Positions 25,113 through 35,079 of a stretch of 64,000 nt of DNA are shown one piece after another. The first letter of the stretch is position 1. The number at the start of each line of letters is the position of its first letter. Origin of the DNA: Campylobacter peloridis LMG 23910 (GTDB lineage Bacteria > Campylobacterota > Campylobacteria > Campylobacterales > Campylobacteraceae); contig NZ_CP007766.1 of NCBI RefSeq assembly GCF_000816785.1, forward strand, positions 1,647,370-1,711,369, given 5' to 3'. Position numbers and translations under genes: made by a program. Under the pieces are notes generated by a model, which saw only the letters and a list, made by a program, of their open reading frames with translations, was not told the origin of the DNA and searched no databases.

Positions 25113-26687
25113 ATGATTAAAATTATTATTGGTATTTTCATTCTAGCAAATATGCTACTAGCTAATGCTAATAAAAATCCAAACGAGGATAAACCTTGCA
25201 AAAAAGAATTTACAACTCATTATAAATTTTTTATCGCCAATAAAGACATAAATTTTAACAAATTAAATATAAAAGAAGAACACTTGCAAGATCTTATACT
25301 TGAATTTAAAAATAAAAAATTTGATTTTAATGATTTGCAAGCTATTGCAAATATAGTAGCTTATTATTTTCAAGTAAATGGTTATCCTGCAGCAACAATT
25401 TATGTCCCAAATCAAAATTTCGAACAAGGAACTATACAAATTAATATCCTTTTAGGAGTATTTGGAAGGCATATTATAAAAAACAATACAACTATAAAAA
25501 ATCATTTCATAGAAGCAAAACTTGATAAAAATTTAAAAGGTAAAATTATCTCTACCCAACTTATAGAAGATAGTGCTTACAAGGTTGATGAAATGTATGG
25601 AGTGCAAACTCTAGCAGGCTTACAAGCTGGAGCACAAGTAGGACAAACTGATGTTATCATAGAAGTAGAACCTGATACTAAAGCTAATGTTTTAATGTAT
25701 GCAGACAATTATGGTATAGAAAGCTCAGGAGAATATAGAGCAGGTATTAGTATGGGATTTAATTCTATATTTAATATGGGAGATTATTATAATTTTTATT
25801 TACAAAGTTCTAGCCAAAGACAGATTAATTATGGAGCAAGTTATACTTTCTTTTTGGGGAATTTAAAAATTACCCCTAGTATATCACAAGGAGGTTATTC
25901 TTTAGGCGGAATATACAAAGAAGTTGGTTTTAGCGGAACATCAAGAAATTTTGGAGCAGATTTTTCATACCCTATATGGATTAATACTTATTCATCTTTT
26001 TATGTGACTTCTAGTTTTTTTCATAAGATATTAAAAGATCAGCCTTTTTCAAATATATTTGATAACAGCATTGACAAAAGCTCTAATGTAGGAAGTTTTG
26101 GTTTAGAAGGTTTATATAGAAAATATAATAATACATTTATATATAGTGCTAAAATAACCATTGGTAAAGTAAATGATGATGGTGTTAGTGCATTTGGAAA
26201 TACAAACAAGAGTGGAGCTAAAGGCTTTGGCTGGTTTAGAAAACTAAATACTAGTTTAAATAATTATTATAGCTTTAATGAGTATATCACTCATACTCTT
26301 AGTGTAAATTATCAAAAAGTATTAGGAAATTTTGAACTTGATTCTTCTGAAAGTTCTTCTTTAGGTGGAGCTTATGGAGTAAGAGCTTATGATAATGGAG
26401 AAGGTGATGGAGATAATACCATAGTAGCTAATTTTGGTGTAAGAATAAACATACCAAATACAAATTTTTATTTCACTCCTTTTTATGATGTAGGTTATGC
26501 TTGGTATGAAAAATCTGGAGATAGATCAGAAGATGATTATTTTTTAGATGCTGTTGGTTTGCAAATTCTTTATAATAAACCTAATGAGTATTATATAAAA
26601 TTAGATGGAGCAAGAGCTTTACATAAATACAAATACGATGATGATCATAGAATGAAATTATATTTAAGTGGTGGGTTGTATTTTTAA
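25113..26687 (+). CDS. Two-partner secretion outer membrane transporter (TpsB, ShlB/FhaC family)
   Basis: 524 residues from ATG 25113, which follows AAAAGGAAAC and gives a clean signal peptide (MIKIIIGIFILANMLLANA). A TTG eight codons upstream is open but would overlap tpsA and spoil the signal. Two POTRA domains (about 50-190) include FQVNGYPAATIYVPNQNFEQG and GVFGRHII. A 16-strand barrel follows, with typical end pieces (GAYGVRAYDNGEGDGDN near 430 as the VRGY-like motif, and the final aromatic LYLSGGLYF). It recognises the TPS domain of the upstream protein and exports it. Ends overlapping the convergent ctsG by four bases. Confidence 0.9.
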   Translation: MIKIIIGIFILANMLLANANKNPNEDKPCKKEFTTHYKFFIANKDINFNKLNIKEEHLQDLILEFKNKKFDFNDLQAIANIVAYYFQVNGYPAATIYVPNQNFEQGTIQINILLGVFGRHIIKNNTTIKNHFIEAKLDKNLKGKIISTQLIEDSAYKVDEMYGVQTLAGLQAGAQVGQTDVIIEVEPDTKANVLMYADNYGIESSGEYRAGISMGFNSIFNMGDYYNFYLQSSSQRQINYGASYTFFLGNLKITPSISQGGYSLGGIYKEVGFSGTSRNFGADFSYPIWINTYSSFYVTSSFFHKILKDQPFSNIFDNSIDKSSNVGSFGLEGLYRKYNNTFIYSAKITIGKVNDDGVSAFGNTNKSGAKGFGWFRKLNTSLNNYYSFNEYITHTLSVNYQKVLGNFELDSSESSSLGGAYGVRAYDNGEGDGDNTIVANFGVRINIPNTNFYFTPFYDVGYAWYEKSGDRSEDDYFLDAVGLQILYNKPNEYYIKLDGARALHKYKYDDDHRMKLYLSGGLYF

Positions 26688-27256
26688 TTACCACTTAAAA
26701 AATAAACCCTACTAGCTAAATCTTTAAAGGCTTTTGATTGAACTAAATTTTGGCAAGATTTTGATTTTGATGTGCTTTTAAATTCACTTTGGCTTAAAGA
26801 TTTTAAAGCCTCATCTAATTGATTTTTAAAGGATTGGTTTGCTGGATCTTTTAAAAGTTGATTTTTTAAATTAGCGATATTTTCTATTTTATTTTTTTGT
26901 GTATTATCATTACTTAAGGCTAAAAGCAACACGCTTTCTTTATCCACAAAAAGCACTTTAAAACACTGCTCATCATTTCCTACGCTAAAATCAAGCTCTT
27001 TGGTGGCATTTTGTAAATTTGATAAATCCTCATTTTTTACATTAGCAACATTACTCATCAAAGCAGTACTTGAAAGACTCTCATTTTTTATCACATAAGT
27101 GCTAACATCATTTATAAAAATTTTAAGATTACCTAGAGCTTGTGCTGAATTTGCCTCATCTTTACTCGCACTTAATTTTGGCAATGCAATAGCAGCTAAA
27201 ATTCCTAGCATAATCACAACAAAAACAAGCTCCATAATAGTAAATGCTTTTTTCAT
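26684..27256 (-). CDS. ctsG: Type II secretion-like pseudopilin of the DNA uptake system
   Basis: 190 residues. The N-terminus MKKAFTIMELVFVVIMLGIL is a type IV prepilin signal: positive tail, cleavage before Phe, Glu at +5, then a hydrophobic helix. Position -1 is Ala rather than the usual Gly. The C-terminal half is Lys/Ser/Gln rich with cysteines at about 97 and 168. In C. jejuni the Cts system takes up DNA during natural transformation. The start codon overlaps the tsaD stop, so it is cotranscribed with the block upstream. Confidence 0.82.
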   Translation of the reverse strand: MKKAFTIMELVFVVIMLGILAAIALPKLSASKDEANSAQALGNLKIFINDVSTYVIKNESLSSTALMSNVANVKNEDLSNLQNATKELDFSVGNDEQCFKVLFVDKESVLLLALSNDNTQKNKIENIANLKNQLLKDPANQSFKNQLDEALKSLSQSEFKSTSKSKSCQNLVQSKAFKDLASRVYFLSGN

Positions 27257-28260
27257 AATATCCCTTGTAAATTTTTAACCTTAGGACTTATAAGTTCATC
27301 TTCAATACTTACAAATTCTTTTCTTTCATAAGCCTCACAAGCTGCTCTTGCTATCATTAAAGCATTATCTGAGCAATACTCAAGTGGAGCTAATAAAAGC
27401 TCGCACTGATACTTTTTGCATAAATTTTCAACCTGAGTTCTTAAATTTAAATTTGCACTAGCACCACCCACTATACCAAAACGCTTAAATTTATACTCTT
27501 TAAAAATTTTTTCTAATTTATGCATTATATGTGCTATAGCTGCTTTTTGAAAAGCAAAAGCAATTTTACATTTACGATCTTGAGTAAGCTCTTGTTTTAA
27601 AATTTCTAAACGAACTTGATTTTTAAGTCCTGAAAAACTATAGGCTAATTCTTTAGAATGAAGCAAAGGTATGCTAAATTCTATATCATCGCATTTTACC
27701 TCTTTAGCTAATCTTTCTATAATAGCTCCTCCAGGATACCCCAAATTCATCATTTTAGCCACTTTATCAAAACTTTCCCCAAAGCTATCATCACCTGTTC
27801 TTGCTAATTCACTAATACAACCTAGCTCATCAACAAAAAGCACCATAGTATGCCCGCCACTTACAAGCAATACCCCCATATCAAAATTTGCCTTTTTATC
27901 TAAAAATAAAGAATAAATATGCCCTTTTAGATGATTAATTGCTATTAAAGGCAAATTCAAACCTACAGAAAGTATTTTTGCCATAGCCACCCCACCTACT
28001 AAACTCACACTTAATCCAGGCTCATTTGTAACCGCTATAGCACAAAGTCTATTAAAGTATTTTTGGCATTTTTCTAAAATTTTAGGCAAAGCTTGACTAT
28101 GCAATCTTGCCGCAAGCTCAGGCACAACTCCTCCGTATTTAGTATGCTCTTCATCTTGAGAAATCTTAGCATAAAAAATACATTCAAAATTATCCTTATT
28201 TATAATAGCAATAGAACTATCATCGCACGAACTTTCTATGGCAAGGATTAAATTTTTCAT
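27253..28260 (-). CDS. tsaD: tRNA N6-adenosine threonylcarbamoyltransferase TsaD
   Basis: 335 residues, normal length. ASKHA fold: AIESSCDDSSIA at the N-terminus, the metal-binding histidines in NHLKGHIYS, VSGGHTMV, DDSFGESFDKVA and a C-terminal CSDNALMIARAA. With TsaB/E it adds threonylcarbamoyl to A37 of ANN-decoding tRNAs. It overlaps ctsG downstream and pgp1 upstream by four bases each, so translation is coupled through the block. Confidence 0.95.
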   Translation of the reverse strand: MKNLILAIESSCDDSSIAIINKDNFECIFYAKISQDEEHTKYGGVVPELAARLHSQALPKILEKCQKYFNRLCAIAVTNEPGLSVSLVGGVAMAKILSVGLNLPLIAINHLKGHIYSLFLDKKANFDMGVLLVSGGHTMVLFVDELGCISELARTGDDSFGESFDKVAKMMNLGYPGGAIIERLAKEVKCDDIEFSIPLLHSKELAYSFSGLKNQVRLEILKQELTQDRKCKIAFAFQKAAIAHIMHKLEKIFKEYKFKRFGIVGGASANLNLRTQVENLCKKYQCELLLAPLEYCSDNALMIARAACEAYERKEFVSIEDELISPKVKNLQGIL

Positions 28261-29645
28261 TGAAATTCCACTAAAATCATACCAATAAATTTATCTTTTT
28301 GCTCTGCTTTTTCTATAGCAGTAGTTGGTATATTTACTTTTTTAATTTCTTTGGAATTAATCCTTTTTTCTAAAACCTGCTCGGCTAAATTTGCATTTTT
28401 CAACTCATAAAATTCCACACGAAAAATTTTTCTTTTTTTATCTAAAGAATAACGATTTTGCATTTGGTTTTTACTAATTAAAATACCACTTTCATCTTTA
28501 CCTCTATCAAAACCTATAACATTAGCCCTAACACCTATAATTGAAGGAATTTTAAAATTTTCTTTTACGATAATTTTTTGTGCAAATTTAGTTTGCATGC
28601 TTTTACCATCTACTATAAGTTCTATAGTATCTAAGGCATTGGAAAATTCAAAATATTCAGGATAAATTCTAGTTTGTAAGCGATTGCCATAATTTACAGA
28701 ATATGAATTTTTTCCTGCTACTACTGCTGTAATTTCATTACTTGCTTCATAATTTAATGCTTGATTTATCGGAAAAGGCAAAAAATTTATCGTATTAGCT
28801 GGCTTATCAAGATAAAGTAAAATTTTATCATTAAAAAGTTTAACCTCTAAAGGTTTTTCAATAGCTCTATAAACTCCATTTGGAGTTAAATCAAAAGTCC
28901 TTTGAAATTCTATATTTGCTTTTTTTAAGTAATACTCCACCGCCAAAAGATGATAATACACCCTTAAATGTGTTGGTAAATTTTTGCTTGCTTCGTTTGC
29001 AAAAGCAGCTTTGTGATTTGATACTACAAAATAAGTTAATGCTTTAAGCATATCTTTATCATTGCTTTCTTGGGTTTTGGTATTTTTTAAATGATATTGA
29101 TGTTCTTCTTTGATTAAAGCTTTGTTGATATTTTCCACTGCTTCTTTGGCTATATTTTCCAAATCTGCATATTTAGTAGAATTTACTTCGCTTTGATCGA
29201 TAATGCTAGTATTACCCCAACGATTTGGATTTTTGTCTTTACTTTCATATTTTGGCCTATAAAATCCACTTCCATCATGTAAATTAATCACCATATTTAC
29301 TTCAGGATCTAAAATAAGTTTTTTTATACGCTCTATGGTATAAAAATCAGGATCACTTTCATCTATATGAGCAAATTTTCTATTCAAATCCCCAAAATTT
29401 CCTCTATTCCTAGCTATAATGCTTTCAAAAGCTAAATTGGGCGCAACGATGATTTTACCCTTAGTGATATTATAATCACTCAAAAGCAAACTAGCAGCAT
29501 GAAAGCCACCTGGCTCATCTCCTTGTATACCTCCAAGAATTAAAACCGTATTATTATCATCTAAACTTTTTCCGTTTTCTTTGACACTAAATTCTAAGGC
29601 AAAAACTGCATTTATAAAAATCAAAATACCTAAAAAATATCTCAC
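28257..29645 (-). CDS. pgp1: Peptidoglycan DL-carboxypeptidase Pgp1 (cell-shape determinant)
   Basis: 462 residues with signal peptide (INAVFALEF). M14-like zinc peptidase with an unusual metal triad: Gln41 and Glu44 in [10 protein letters not shown] and His123 in [10 protein letters not shown], corresponding with a constant offset of five to Gln46, Glu49 and His128 that I recall for C. jejuni Pgp1. It trims muropeptide tripeptides to dipeptides and is needed for the helical shape. The C-terminal half (about 250-462) is beta-rich. Overlaps tsaD and dxr by four bases. Confidence 0.9.
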   Translation of the reverse strand: MRYFLGILIFINAVFALEFSVKENGKSLDDNNTVLILGGIQGDEPGGFHAASLLLSDYNITKGKIIVAPNLAFESIIARNRGNFGDLNRKFAHIDESDPDFYTIERIKKLILDPEVNMVINLHDGSGFYRPKYESKDKNPNRWGNTSIIDQSEVNSTKYADLENIAKEAVENINKALIKEEHQYHLKNTKTQESNDKDMLKALTYFVVSNHKAAFANEASKNLPTHLRVYYHLLAVEYYLKKANIEFQRTFDLTPNGVYRAIEKPLEVKLFNDKILLYLDKPANTINFLPFPINQALNYEASNEITAVVAGKNSYSVNYGNRLQTRIYPEYFEFSNALDTIELIVDGKSMQTKFAQKIIVKENFKIPSIIGVRANVIGFDRGKDESGILISKNQMQNRYSLDKKRKIFRVEFYELKNANLAEQVLEKRINSKEIKKVNIPTTAIEKAEQKDKFIGMILVEFQ

Positions 29646-30721
29646 TTCATTTCCTTATCTAAATAAAGCCTTACTTGTTTATCATACTCAAAAACATCTT
29701 CTATTTGGTTAATCTTTGGCACGCCAAAATGATCTAATGCTTTAAAAACCCCTTTGTAAATATCCAAAAAATGTGCTTTATGTGCTAAAAATTTATACAC
29801 CATGTATTCATTTGCACTATTAATAACCACACCCAAATCAGGTTCATTTAACAACTCATCTTTAAGTGAAAATATAGGATATTTTTTTAAACTAATCTTC
29901 TCAAATTTTAAACTTGGCATAGCTAATAAATCTAAATTTTCTATAAAGCTTTGATCACATTCATCTAAAATTGCTTGTGCTATAGATAAACGCATATTTG
30001 CATGAGAAAAATATGCACTCATTCCGCCATCTTTAAATTCGCACAAAGCATGCACCAAAGATTTCCTTTCTATTAAAGCATCTATTTGCTTAATGCCATA
30101 AAGATGATAAGCTTCTATGATTTCAAAAAGTTTATTACACATACTAGCACTATCTATAGTTATCTTAGCTCCCATAGACCAATTTGGATGTATAAGCGCT
30201 TCTTTCACACTAACATTTTTTAAATCTTTGATTTTATATTTATAAAAAGCTCCTCCGCTTGCTGTAATAAAAAGCTTTTTTATATTTTTTTTCTTTTCTA
30301 TAAGACATTTTAAAGCCGCATGCTCACTATCTATAGCCTTTATTTTTGTAGTATCAAAAAATTTCCCTGCTACCACTAGGCTCTCTTTATTTGCTAAGGC
30401 TAAATTTTTGCCAAGTTTTTGTGCCATTAAGCTTGAATTTAATCCTGCAAAACCCACAATAGCATTAACCACTAAAGAACTTTTACACTCAGCTATCATC
30501 TCTTTTAAACCATCTTGAGCGAAAAAGACTTTATCATGATTAACCAAGGCTTTATCTTTTTCATCTTGAATACACACAAATTTAGGCTTAAAAATAGCAA
30601 TTTGTTCGTTTAAAAGCTTAATATTTTTACCGCATGATAAAGCCTCGATTTTTATATTTTTAGATTTAGCAATAAAAAGAGTATTAACCCCTATACTTCC
30701 AGTGCTTCCAAGAACAATCAT
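29642..30721 (-). CDS. dxr: 1-deoxy-D-xylulose 5-phosphate reductoisomerase
   Basis: 359 residues, about 40 shorter than the E. coli enzyme but normal for Campylobacter. NADPH-binding start [15 protein letters not shown]; active-site segments [30 protein letters not shown] and [20 protein letters not shown]. Makes 2-C-methylerythritol 4-phosphate, the committed step of the non-mevalonate isoprenoid pathway. Start overlaps the cdsA stop by four bases. Confidence 0.96.
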   Translation of the reverse strand: MIVLGSTGSIGVNTLFIAKSKNIKIEALSCGKNIKLLNEQIAIFKPKFVCIQDEKDKALVNHDKVFFAQDGLKEMIAECKSSLVVNAIVGFAGLNSSLMAQKLGKNLALANKESLVVAGKFFDTTKIKAIDSEHAALKCLIEKKKNIKKLFITASGGAFYKYKIKDLKNVSVKEALIHPNWSMGAKITIDSASMCNKLFEIIEAYHLYGIKQIDALIERKSLVHALCEFKDGGMSAYFSHANMRLSIAQAILDECDQSFIENLDLLAMPSLKFEKISLKKYPIFSLKDELLNEPDLGVVINSANEYMVYKFLAHKAHFLDIYKGVFKALDHFGVPKINQIEDVFEYDKQVRLYLDKEMK

Positions 30722-31446
30722 ACTAAAGTTGCCATTGCAAATGCTGCAATAATTACAGCATCAATTCTATCTAAAATTCCCCCGTGTCCTGGGATTAAAT
30801 TACCACTATCTTTAATATCTGCTTGTCTTTTAAAATAACTCTCAAGCAAATCCCCAATCACAGCAAAAATAGCCACAATTAAAGATACATAAATGCTTTT
30901 TATCACACTAAATTCAAAAGAACCAACTATAGTTCCAATGATTGCTGCACATGCTATACCACCTACAACACCTTCTAAAGTTTTATTTGGGCTTGTCGGT
31001 GAAAAAGCTCTTTCACCAATTAATTTTCCTATAAAATAAGCCCCACTATCACAAGCAACAACAATCACTATAAGCCAAAATAAAACAAACATACCCTCAT
31101 AGCTTAATACTTGATAAAGCATTAAAATAGGCAAAGTTGGGTATATATAAGGCATAAGCTCATTTAAATTTTCACTTTTTTTATAAACTAAATATCCTAA
31201 AATTAAAATCAATGCAAAAATCCCTATAAAAAAAGGTTTATCTAAAAAAGCTCCAATTGCAAAAATACATAATGCTATAAAAACACTTGCATATTTACTA
31301 TTAAACATTGTTTTTGCTTCATTAAATGCTAAAAACAACAAAACACCAAAAATAATAAAATTAATAAAAAAATTATCTACTAAAGCGACAATAACAATAG
31401 CAGCTATCATAACAGCAGCACTAAAAATTCTTGTTTTTGAAAACAT
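30718..31446 (-). CDS. cdsA: Phosphatidate cytidylyltransferase
   Basis: 242 residues, eight or so transmembrane helices. The CdsA signature is near the C-terminus ([18 protein letters not shown]), and [12 protein letters not shown] lies in the middle. Converts phosphatidic acid and CTP to CDP-diacylglycerol for phospholipid synthesis in the inner membrane. Coupled to dxr; eleven bases after the small acidic gene upstream. Confidence 0.95.
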   Translation of the reverse strand: MFSKTRIFSAAVMIAAIVIVALVDNFFINFIIFGVLLFLAFNEAKTMFNSKYASVFIALCIFAIGAFLDKPFFIGIFALILILGYLVYKKSENLNELMPYIYPTLPILMLYQVLSYEGMFVLFWLIVIVVACDSGAYFIGKLIGERAFSPTSPNKTLEGVVGGIACAAIIGTIVGSFEFSVIKSIYVSLIVAIFAVIGDLLESYFKRQADIKDSGNLIPGHGGILDRIDAVIIAAFAMATLV

Positions 31447-31457
31447 TTTTAACCCTT

Positions 31458-31784
31458 TTATATGCTTAAATCTAACAAATGAGAACTTTTGCTTTTACTA
31501 GAAAGTTCATCTTGAGTTTGTTCTTCTTCATCTTCACTAGTTTGCTCTTGATGGTGTTTAGAATGTTTTTTTTCTTCCTCTTGTCTTTCTTTAACCTCAT
31601 CACTTACCTCATGACTTTGATTAACTTTTTCAAGTTTTTCAACCGCTTTTTCTTTTGCTTGAAATTCACTCATATTAACCAAAGTAGCAAAAGAATCTTT
31701 TGCTAGTTCATTACTTGCTTGTGCAGAATGAATTGGTGCATTTTGATTGGCAAAGTGTATGCCACCTATAGGACTTATAGGCAT
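31458..31784 (-). CDS. Small highly charged hypothetical protein
   Basis: 108 residues. The N-terminus (MPISPIGGIHFANQNAPIHS) is uncharged and conserved-looking, followed by a helix with FATLVNMSEFQAKEKAVEKL. The second half is almost all Glu/Lys/Gln/Ser/His and is probably disordered. No signal peptide or domain recognised. It lies in an operon between the NFACT gene and cdsA with spacings of two and eleven bases, as I recall for Cj1348c. Function unknown. Confidence 0.7.
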   Translation of the reverse strand: MPISPIGGIHFANQNAPIHSAQASNELAKDSFATLVNMSEFQAKEKAVEKLEKVNQSHEVSDEVKERQEEEKKHSKHHQEQTSEDEEEQTQDELSSKSKSSHLLDLSI

Positions 31785-31786
31785 TT

Positions 31787-33091
31787 TTACTCCTTTAAAA
31801 CGCTCAAGGTTTTGTAATTTGTATAATTTACAAAAGCTTTTTCTTTAACTTTAACAAAATTCTTACTAGTATAATCGACCAAATAAGCTCCAGAGCTTAA
31901 TTTAGAAAATTCCACACAAAGTTTTGCTGCAAATTCTAGCACTAATTGACTTATTTTTAATTTATTTGAAGTAATGATTACATGTGCACTAGGATAATCT
32001 TTCACATGCAACCAAATATCATCTTTTTTAGCTATTTTTAATAAATACTCATTAGCTTTTTCATTACGACCTACACTAATTTTAAACTCATCAAAATAAA
32101 AACTACTAATTCCTGCATTAATTTCTTCTTTTTTAGTTTTTTTGGTTTTTTTAGGCATTAAAACTTCAAGTTCTCGCAAAGAAGTGCTTTTAAAAATCAA
32201 TTCTTTTAAATTTACAAAAAAATCAAGCTTTTCATTTAAAATTTCTCGCTCTATATTTATATTTTTTGCTTTTTGCTTTAGTTTTTTTGCTATTTTATAA
32301 AATTCATTCGCACTATTTTTAGGATTATCTTCGAGTTTAAAAGAAAGTTCTTTGCCGTTAAAATCTTGCAAAATAAATTCTCTTTGATAATCTTTTAAAG
32401 AATTTAAATTAGCAAATAAAACATCTGCTTTTTGACTTAAATCCTGTGCTTTTTTTAATAAATTACTTTCTTGTTCTAAATTTTCTATATTCTCTTTAAG
32501 GCTTAGAATTTTTTTATCCACATTTAAAAGTTTATTTTCTTTAATATCCTTTAAACGAACTTGCTGTAATTTTTTAGCACTTTCCTTAAAATATACATCA
32601 AAATCATCAATCTTTACAAATTCTTCTTTGATTTCATAAGCTTTTAAAGCTTGAAGTTTTTCTCCTATTTTTACAACACGATAACTTTTATCTATATGGC
32701 GTAAAGCCTCTATGATAATATCATTAGTATCTGTGATGATTGCATTAGTATTTTTTCCTGTAAATTCAAAATAAATCTTAGCTTTATAAGCTTTGTAAGA
32801 TTTTTCTGATAAAACTTCAAAAGATAAAATTCTATTATTTTCTAAAACCTCTAAATTTAAAATCTTTGCATTAGAAAAGTATTTTTTTAACATAAAATCA
32901 AAAGGTGCATTATAAACTTTTGCTTGAAGTTTTTCTTGATAAATTCCACTCTTACCACGCGTTAAATCTAGTATAAAAATATGATGATTTAAACTAAGCT
33001 CTAAGATATTATCATCAAGGCGTTTGAGATAATTTATTCTTTGGAATTGTTTAAAATAATCTTTTATTTGTATTAAATCTGTATATTTCAT
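31787..33091 (-). CDS. NFACT-domain protein (RqcH/FbpA family)
   Basis: 434 residues, shorter than typical RqcH (about 570). N-terminal NFACT-N region, a long charged coiled coil (about 190-300, LKENIENLEQESNLLKKA), and C-terminal NFACT-R/DUF814 with DIWLHVKDYPSAHVII and LVLEFAAKLCVEFSKLSSG. Relatives bind 50S-peptidyl-tRNA complexes and add alanine tails in ribosome rescue; others were named fibronectin/fibrinogen-binding proteins. The helix-hairpin-helix part seems reduced, so full RqcH activity is uncertain. First gene of the reverse block, divergent from mobA. Confidence 0.85.
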   Translation of the reverse strand: MKYTDLIQIKDYFKQFQRINYLKRLDDNILELSLNHHIFILDLTRGKSGIYQEKLQAKVYNAPFDFMLKKYFSNAKILNLEVLENNRILSFEVLSEKSYKAYKAKIYFEFTGKNTNAIITDTNDIIIEALRHIDKSYRVVKIGEKLQALKAYEIKEEFVKIDDFDVYFKESAKKLQQVRLKDIKENKLLNVDKKILSLKENIENLEQESNLLKKAQDLSQKADVLFANLNSLKDYQREFILQDFNGKELSFKLEDNPKNSANEFYKIAKKLKQKAKNINIEREILNEKLDFFVNLKELIFKSTSLRELEVLMPKKTKKTKKEEINAGISSFYFDEFKISVGRNEKANEYLLKIAKKDDIWLHVKDYPSAHVIITSNKLKISQLVLEFAAKLCVEFSKLSSGAYLVDYTSKNFVKVKEKAFVNYTNYKTLSVLKE

Positions 33092-33133
33092 AAATATATT
33101 ATAAAATATTTTGATGAATTTATGAGGTTTTTT

Positions 33134-33733
33134 ATGAATGAAAAAATTCCTTATCCTTGTGTGATTTTATGCGGTGGAAAGTCTTCTCGCATGGGAGAGG
33201 ATAAAAGTTTATTACGCGTTGATGATAAAAATTTGACACTTTATCAATACGAAAAATTCTTAAATTTTTTTTCTAATGTCTACATTAGTTCTAAAAAAGA
33301 TAAATTTCATCAAAAAAATTTACCTTTAATTTTAGATGAAAATGGTTCATGCTACTCCCCGCTTATTGCTTTAAATTCTATATTTAAACATTTTAAAAAC
33401 ACTTATATTTTTATCATTAGCGTTGATAGTCCAAATATTAGCAAAGAAAGTATTTATAAACTTTTTAATAATTTAAAATCACAAAATATGCTTTTAGCAA
33501 AAACAAAAAACCACAAACACTATTTATGTGGCTTTTACCATAGTAAAAATCATGAAAAATCTATGCAATTTTTACAAGAAAATAATCACAAATTAGCTCT
33601 TTTTTGTGATACAATGAATGCTGAATTTATCGAATTTAAAAACGAAGATGAATTTATAAATTTAAATTATAATGAAGATTATAAAAAGTGGCTTTATGAA
33701 AAAAATAATACTATTAATTCTTTGTCTGTTTAA
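33134..33733 (+). CDS. mobA: Molybdenum cofactor guanylyltransferase
   Basis: 199 residues from ATG 33134, placed six bases after GAGG; an ATG four codons upstream overlaps that Shine-Dalgarno. Nucleotidyltransferase signature CVILCGGKSSRMGEDKSLL at the N-terminus, IFIISVDSPN for the metal-binding Asp, and CGFYHSKN later. Attaches GMP to molybdopterin to make the MGD cofactor of formate dehydrogenase, nitrate reductase and similar enzymes. Overlaps the start of pldA. Confidence 0.92.
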   Translation: MNEKIPYPCVILCGGKSSRMGEDKSLLRVDDKNLTLYQYEKFLNFFSNVYISSKKDKFHQKNLPLILDENGSCYSPLIALNSIFKHFKNTYIFIISVDSPNISKESIYKLFNNLKSQNMLLAKTKNHKHYLCGFYHSKNHEKSMQFLQENNHKLALFCDTMNAEFIEFKNEDEFINLNYNEDYKKWLYEKNNTINSLSV

Positions 33734-34649
33734 TGTTTTTGCAAATGAAAATTTAATCCAACAAGCTTTAGAATACGAAAAACAAGGTGATTACAAAAAA
33801 GCTATGCAAATATATAAAGATTTAGCTTTAAAAAATAATTTAGCCTTAAAAAAGGAACAAAATTTAACAAAAGAATACTCAATGGATGATTTTAACCCAA
33901 GAAACGAAGCATTAGCTAATTATCTTGGTACAGAAAAATCCAACAATCCTTTTGGTATTAGTGCGCATAATCTTAGCTATTTTATGCCTGTTTCTTATAA
34001 CTTTAGCAAAAGAGATTACAAAAACACCGAAACTAAATTTCAAATTAGTCTTAAAAAAACCCTTTTTGAAAATCTCTTAGGTTTAAATGAAAGCTACAAT
34101 ATAGCATATACACAAATTTCATGGTGGCAGCTTTATAAACATTCTTCTCCTTTTAGGGAAACAAACTACATGCCTGAATTTTTTATTAATTTTCCTATAA
34201 GCGGACATGGGGCTTTTGAAAATTTAAAAAATATACGCTTGGGCTTATTGCATGAATCAAATGGACAAGATGATCCAAAATCAAGATCTTGGAATAGAAT
34301 TTATCTAAGCAATGCATGGTTTTTTGGAGATTTTGTGTTTATACCTAGAGTTTGGTTAAGAATCCCAGAAAAAGAAACTGAAGATGATAATCCTGATATA
34401 GAAAAATACTTAGGAAATTTTGATATCAATTTTGCCTATACTCAAGATAATTATTTCATTAATGTTTTATGGCGTAATAACTTAAATTTTTCAAACAATC
34501 ATGGTGCTATAGAAATAAGCGGTGCTTATAAAATTTCTAATAATGGTTTATATCTTTACACCCAATATTTTAACGGATATGGTGAGAGTCTTATTGAATA
34601 CAATAAATCTTCAAGCAGATTCTCAAGTGGAATTTTACTAATGTATTGA
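33696..34649 (+). CDS. pldA: Outer membrane phospholipase A
   Basis: 317 residues from ATG 33696, giving a clear signal peptide (MKKIILLILCLFNVFA). The frame is open eight codons further upstream, but that would spoil the signal. OMPLA catalytic motif GLLHESNGQDD (His and Ser) with the Asn in SRSWNRIYLS; the rest alternates as a 12-strand barrel ending in an aromatic residue (GILLMY). Hydrolyses outer membrane phospholipids when dimeric with calcium. The start lies inside mobA, so translation is coupled. Haemolytic activity is reported for C. jejuni and C. coli homologues. Confidence 0.93.
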   Translation: MKKIILLILCLFNVFANENLIQQALEYEKQGDYKKAMQIYKDLALKNNLALKKEQNLTKEYSMDDFNPRNEALANYLGTEKSNNPFGISAHNLSYFMPVSYNFSKRDYKNTETKFQISLKKTLFENLLGLNESYNIAYTQISWWQLYKHSSPFRETNYMPEFFINFPISGHGAFENLKNIRLGLLHESNGQDDPKSRSWNRIYLSNAWFFGDFVFIPRVWLRIPEKETEDDNPDIEKYLGNFDINFAYTQDNYFINVLWRNNLNFSNNHGAIEISGAYKISNNGLYLYTQYFNGYGESLIEYNKSSSRFSSGILLMY

Positions 34650-34657
34650 CTAGAAAA

Positions 34658-35056
34658 ATGAAAAAATATTGTTTTATTAAATTTATCATTGATAATGAAG
34701 AATCTTTTAAAAGATTATGTGATTTGTTTAACTATATCAAAATCTTAAAAAATGAAAATTTACAATTAGAAGATTTATATGCAGATAAAAACATACATAA
34801 TTTTTATAGCGAAAAAGAATTAGAATACTTTTTACATGCAGATTGTTGGGAATTTGATGATATATTTGATTGTATAGGATGTGGGGAATATTATTTTCAT
34901 TCTATAGAAAAAATAGAAAAAAATATTGCTAAGTTGTATTTTTATCCCACTTCTTTTCCTTATGGTGGAGTTGAGCCTATTATCGAATTTATAAAATCAT
35001 TCCAAATGAAAATTTTAAGCGTTGATTGTGGATATATGGAAGAATTTGAATATTAA
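34658..35056 (+). CDS. Small acidic orphan protein
   Basis: 132 residues from ATG 34658, eight bases after the pldA stop; a TTG at 34646 is also possible and neither has a good Shine-Dalgarno. Acidic and cytosolic, rich in Glu, Asp, Tyr and Cys (DCWEFDDIFDCIGCGEYYF in the middle, YPTSFPYGGVEPIIEFIKSF near the end). The size, acidity and alpha/beta pattern resemble single-domain immunity or Imm-like proteins, but no toxin gene is next to it. I do not recognise the family. Confidence 0.6.
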   Translation: MKKYCFIKFIIDNEESFKRLCDLFNYIKILKNENLQLEDLYADKNIHNFYSEKELEYFLHADCWEFDDIFDCIGCGEYYFHSIEKIEKNIAKLYFYPTSFPYGGVEPIIEFIKSFQMKILSVDCGYMEEFEY

Positions 35057-35078
35057 AAGCCTTAAAAGACTTTTAATA
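35051..35078. terminator. Hairpin between convergent genes
   Basis: TATTAAAAG (35051-35059) pairs with CTTTTAATA (35070-35078) around a ten-base loop, between the acidic orphan gene and the antiporter gene. AU-rich stem, so only a moderate terminator. Confidence 0.45.
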
Positions 35079-35079
35079 T

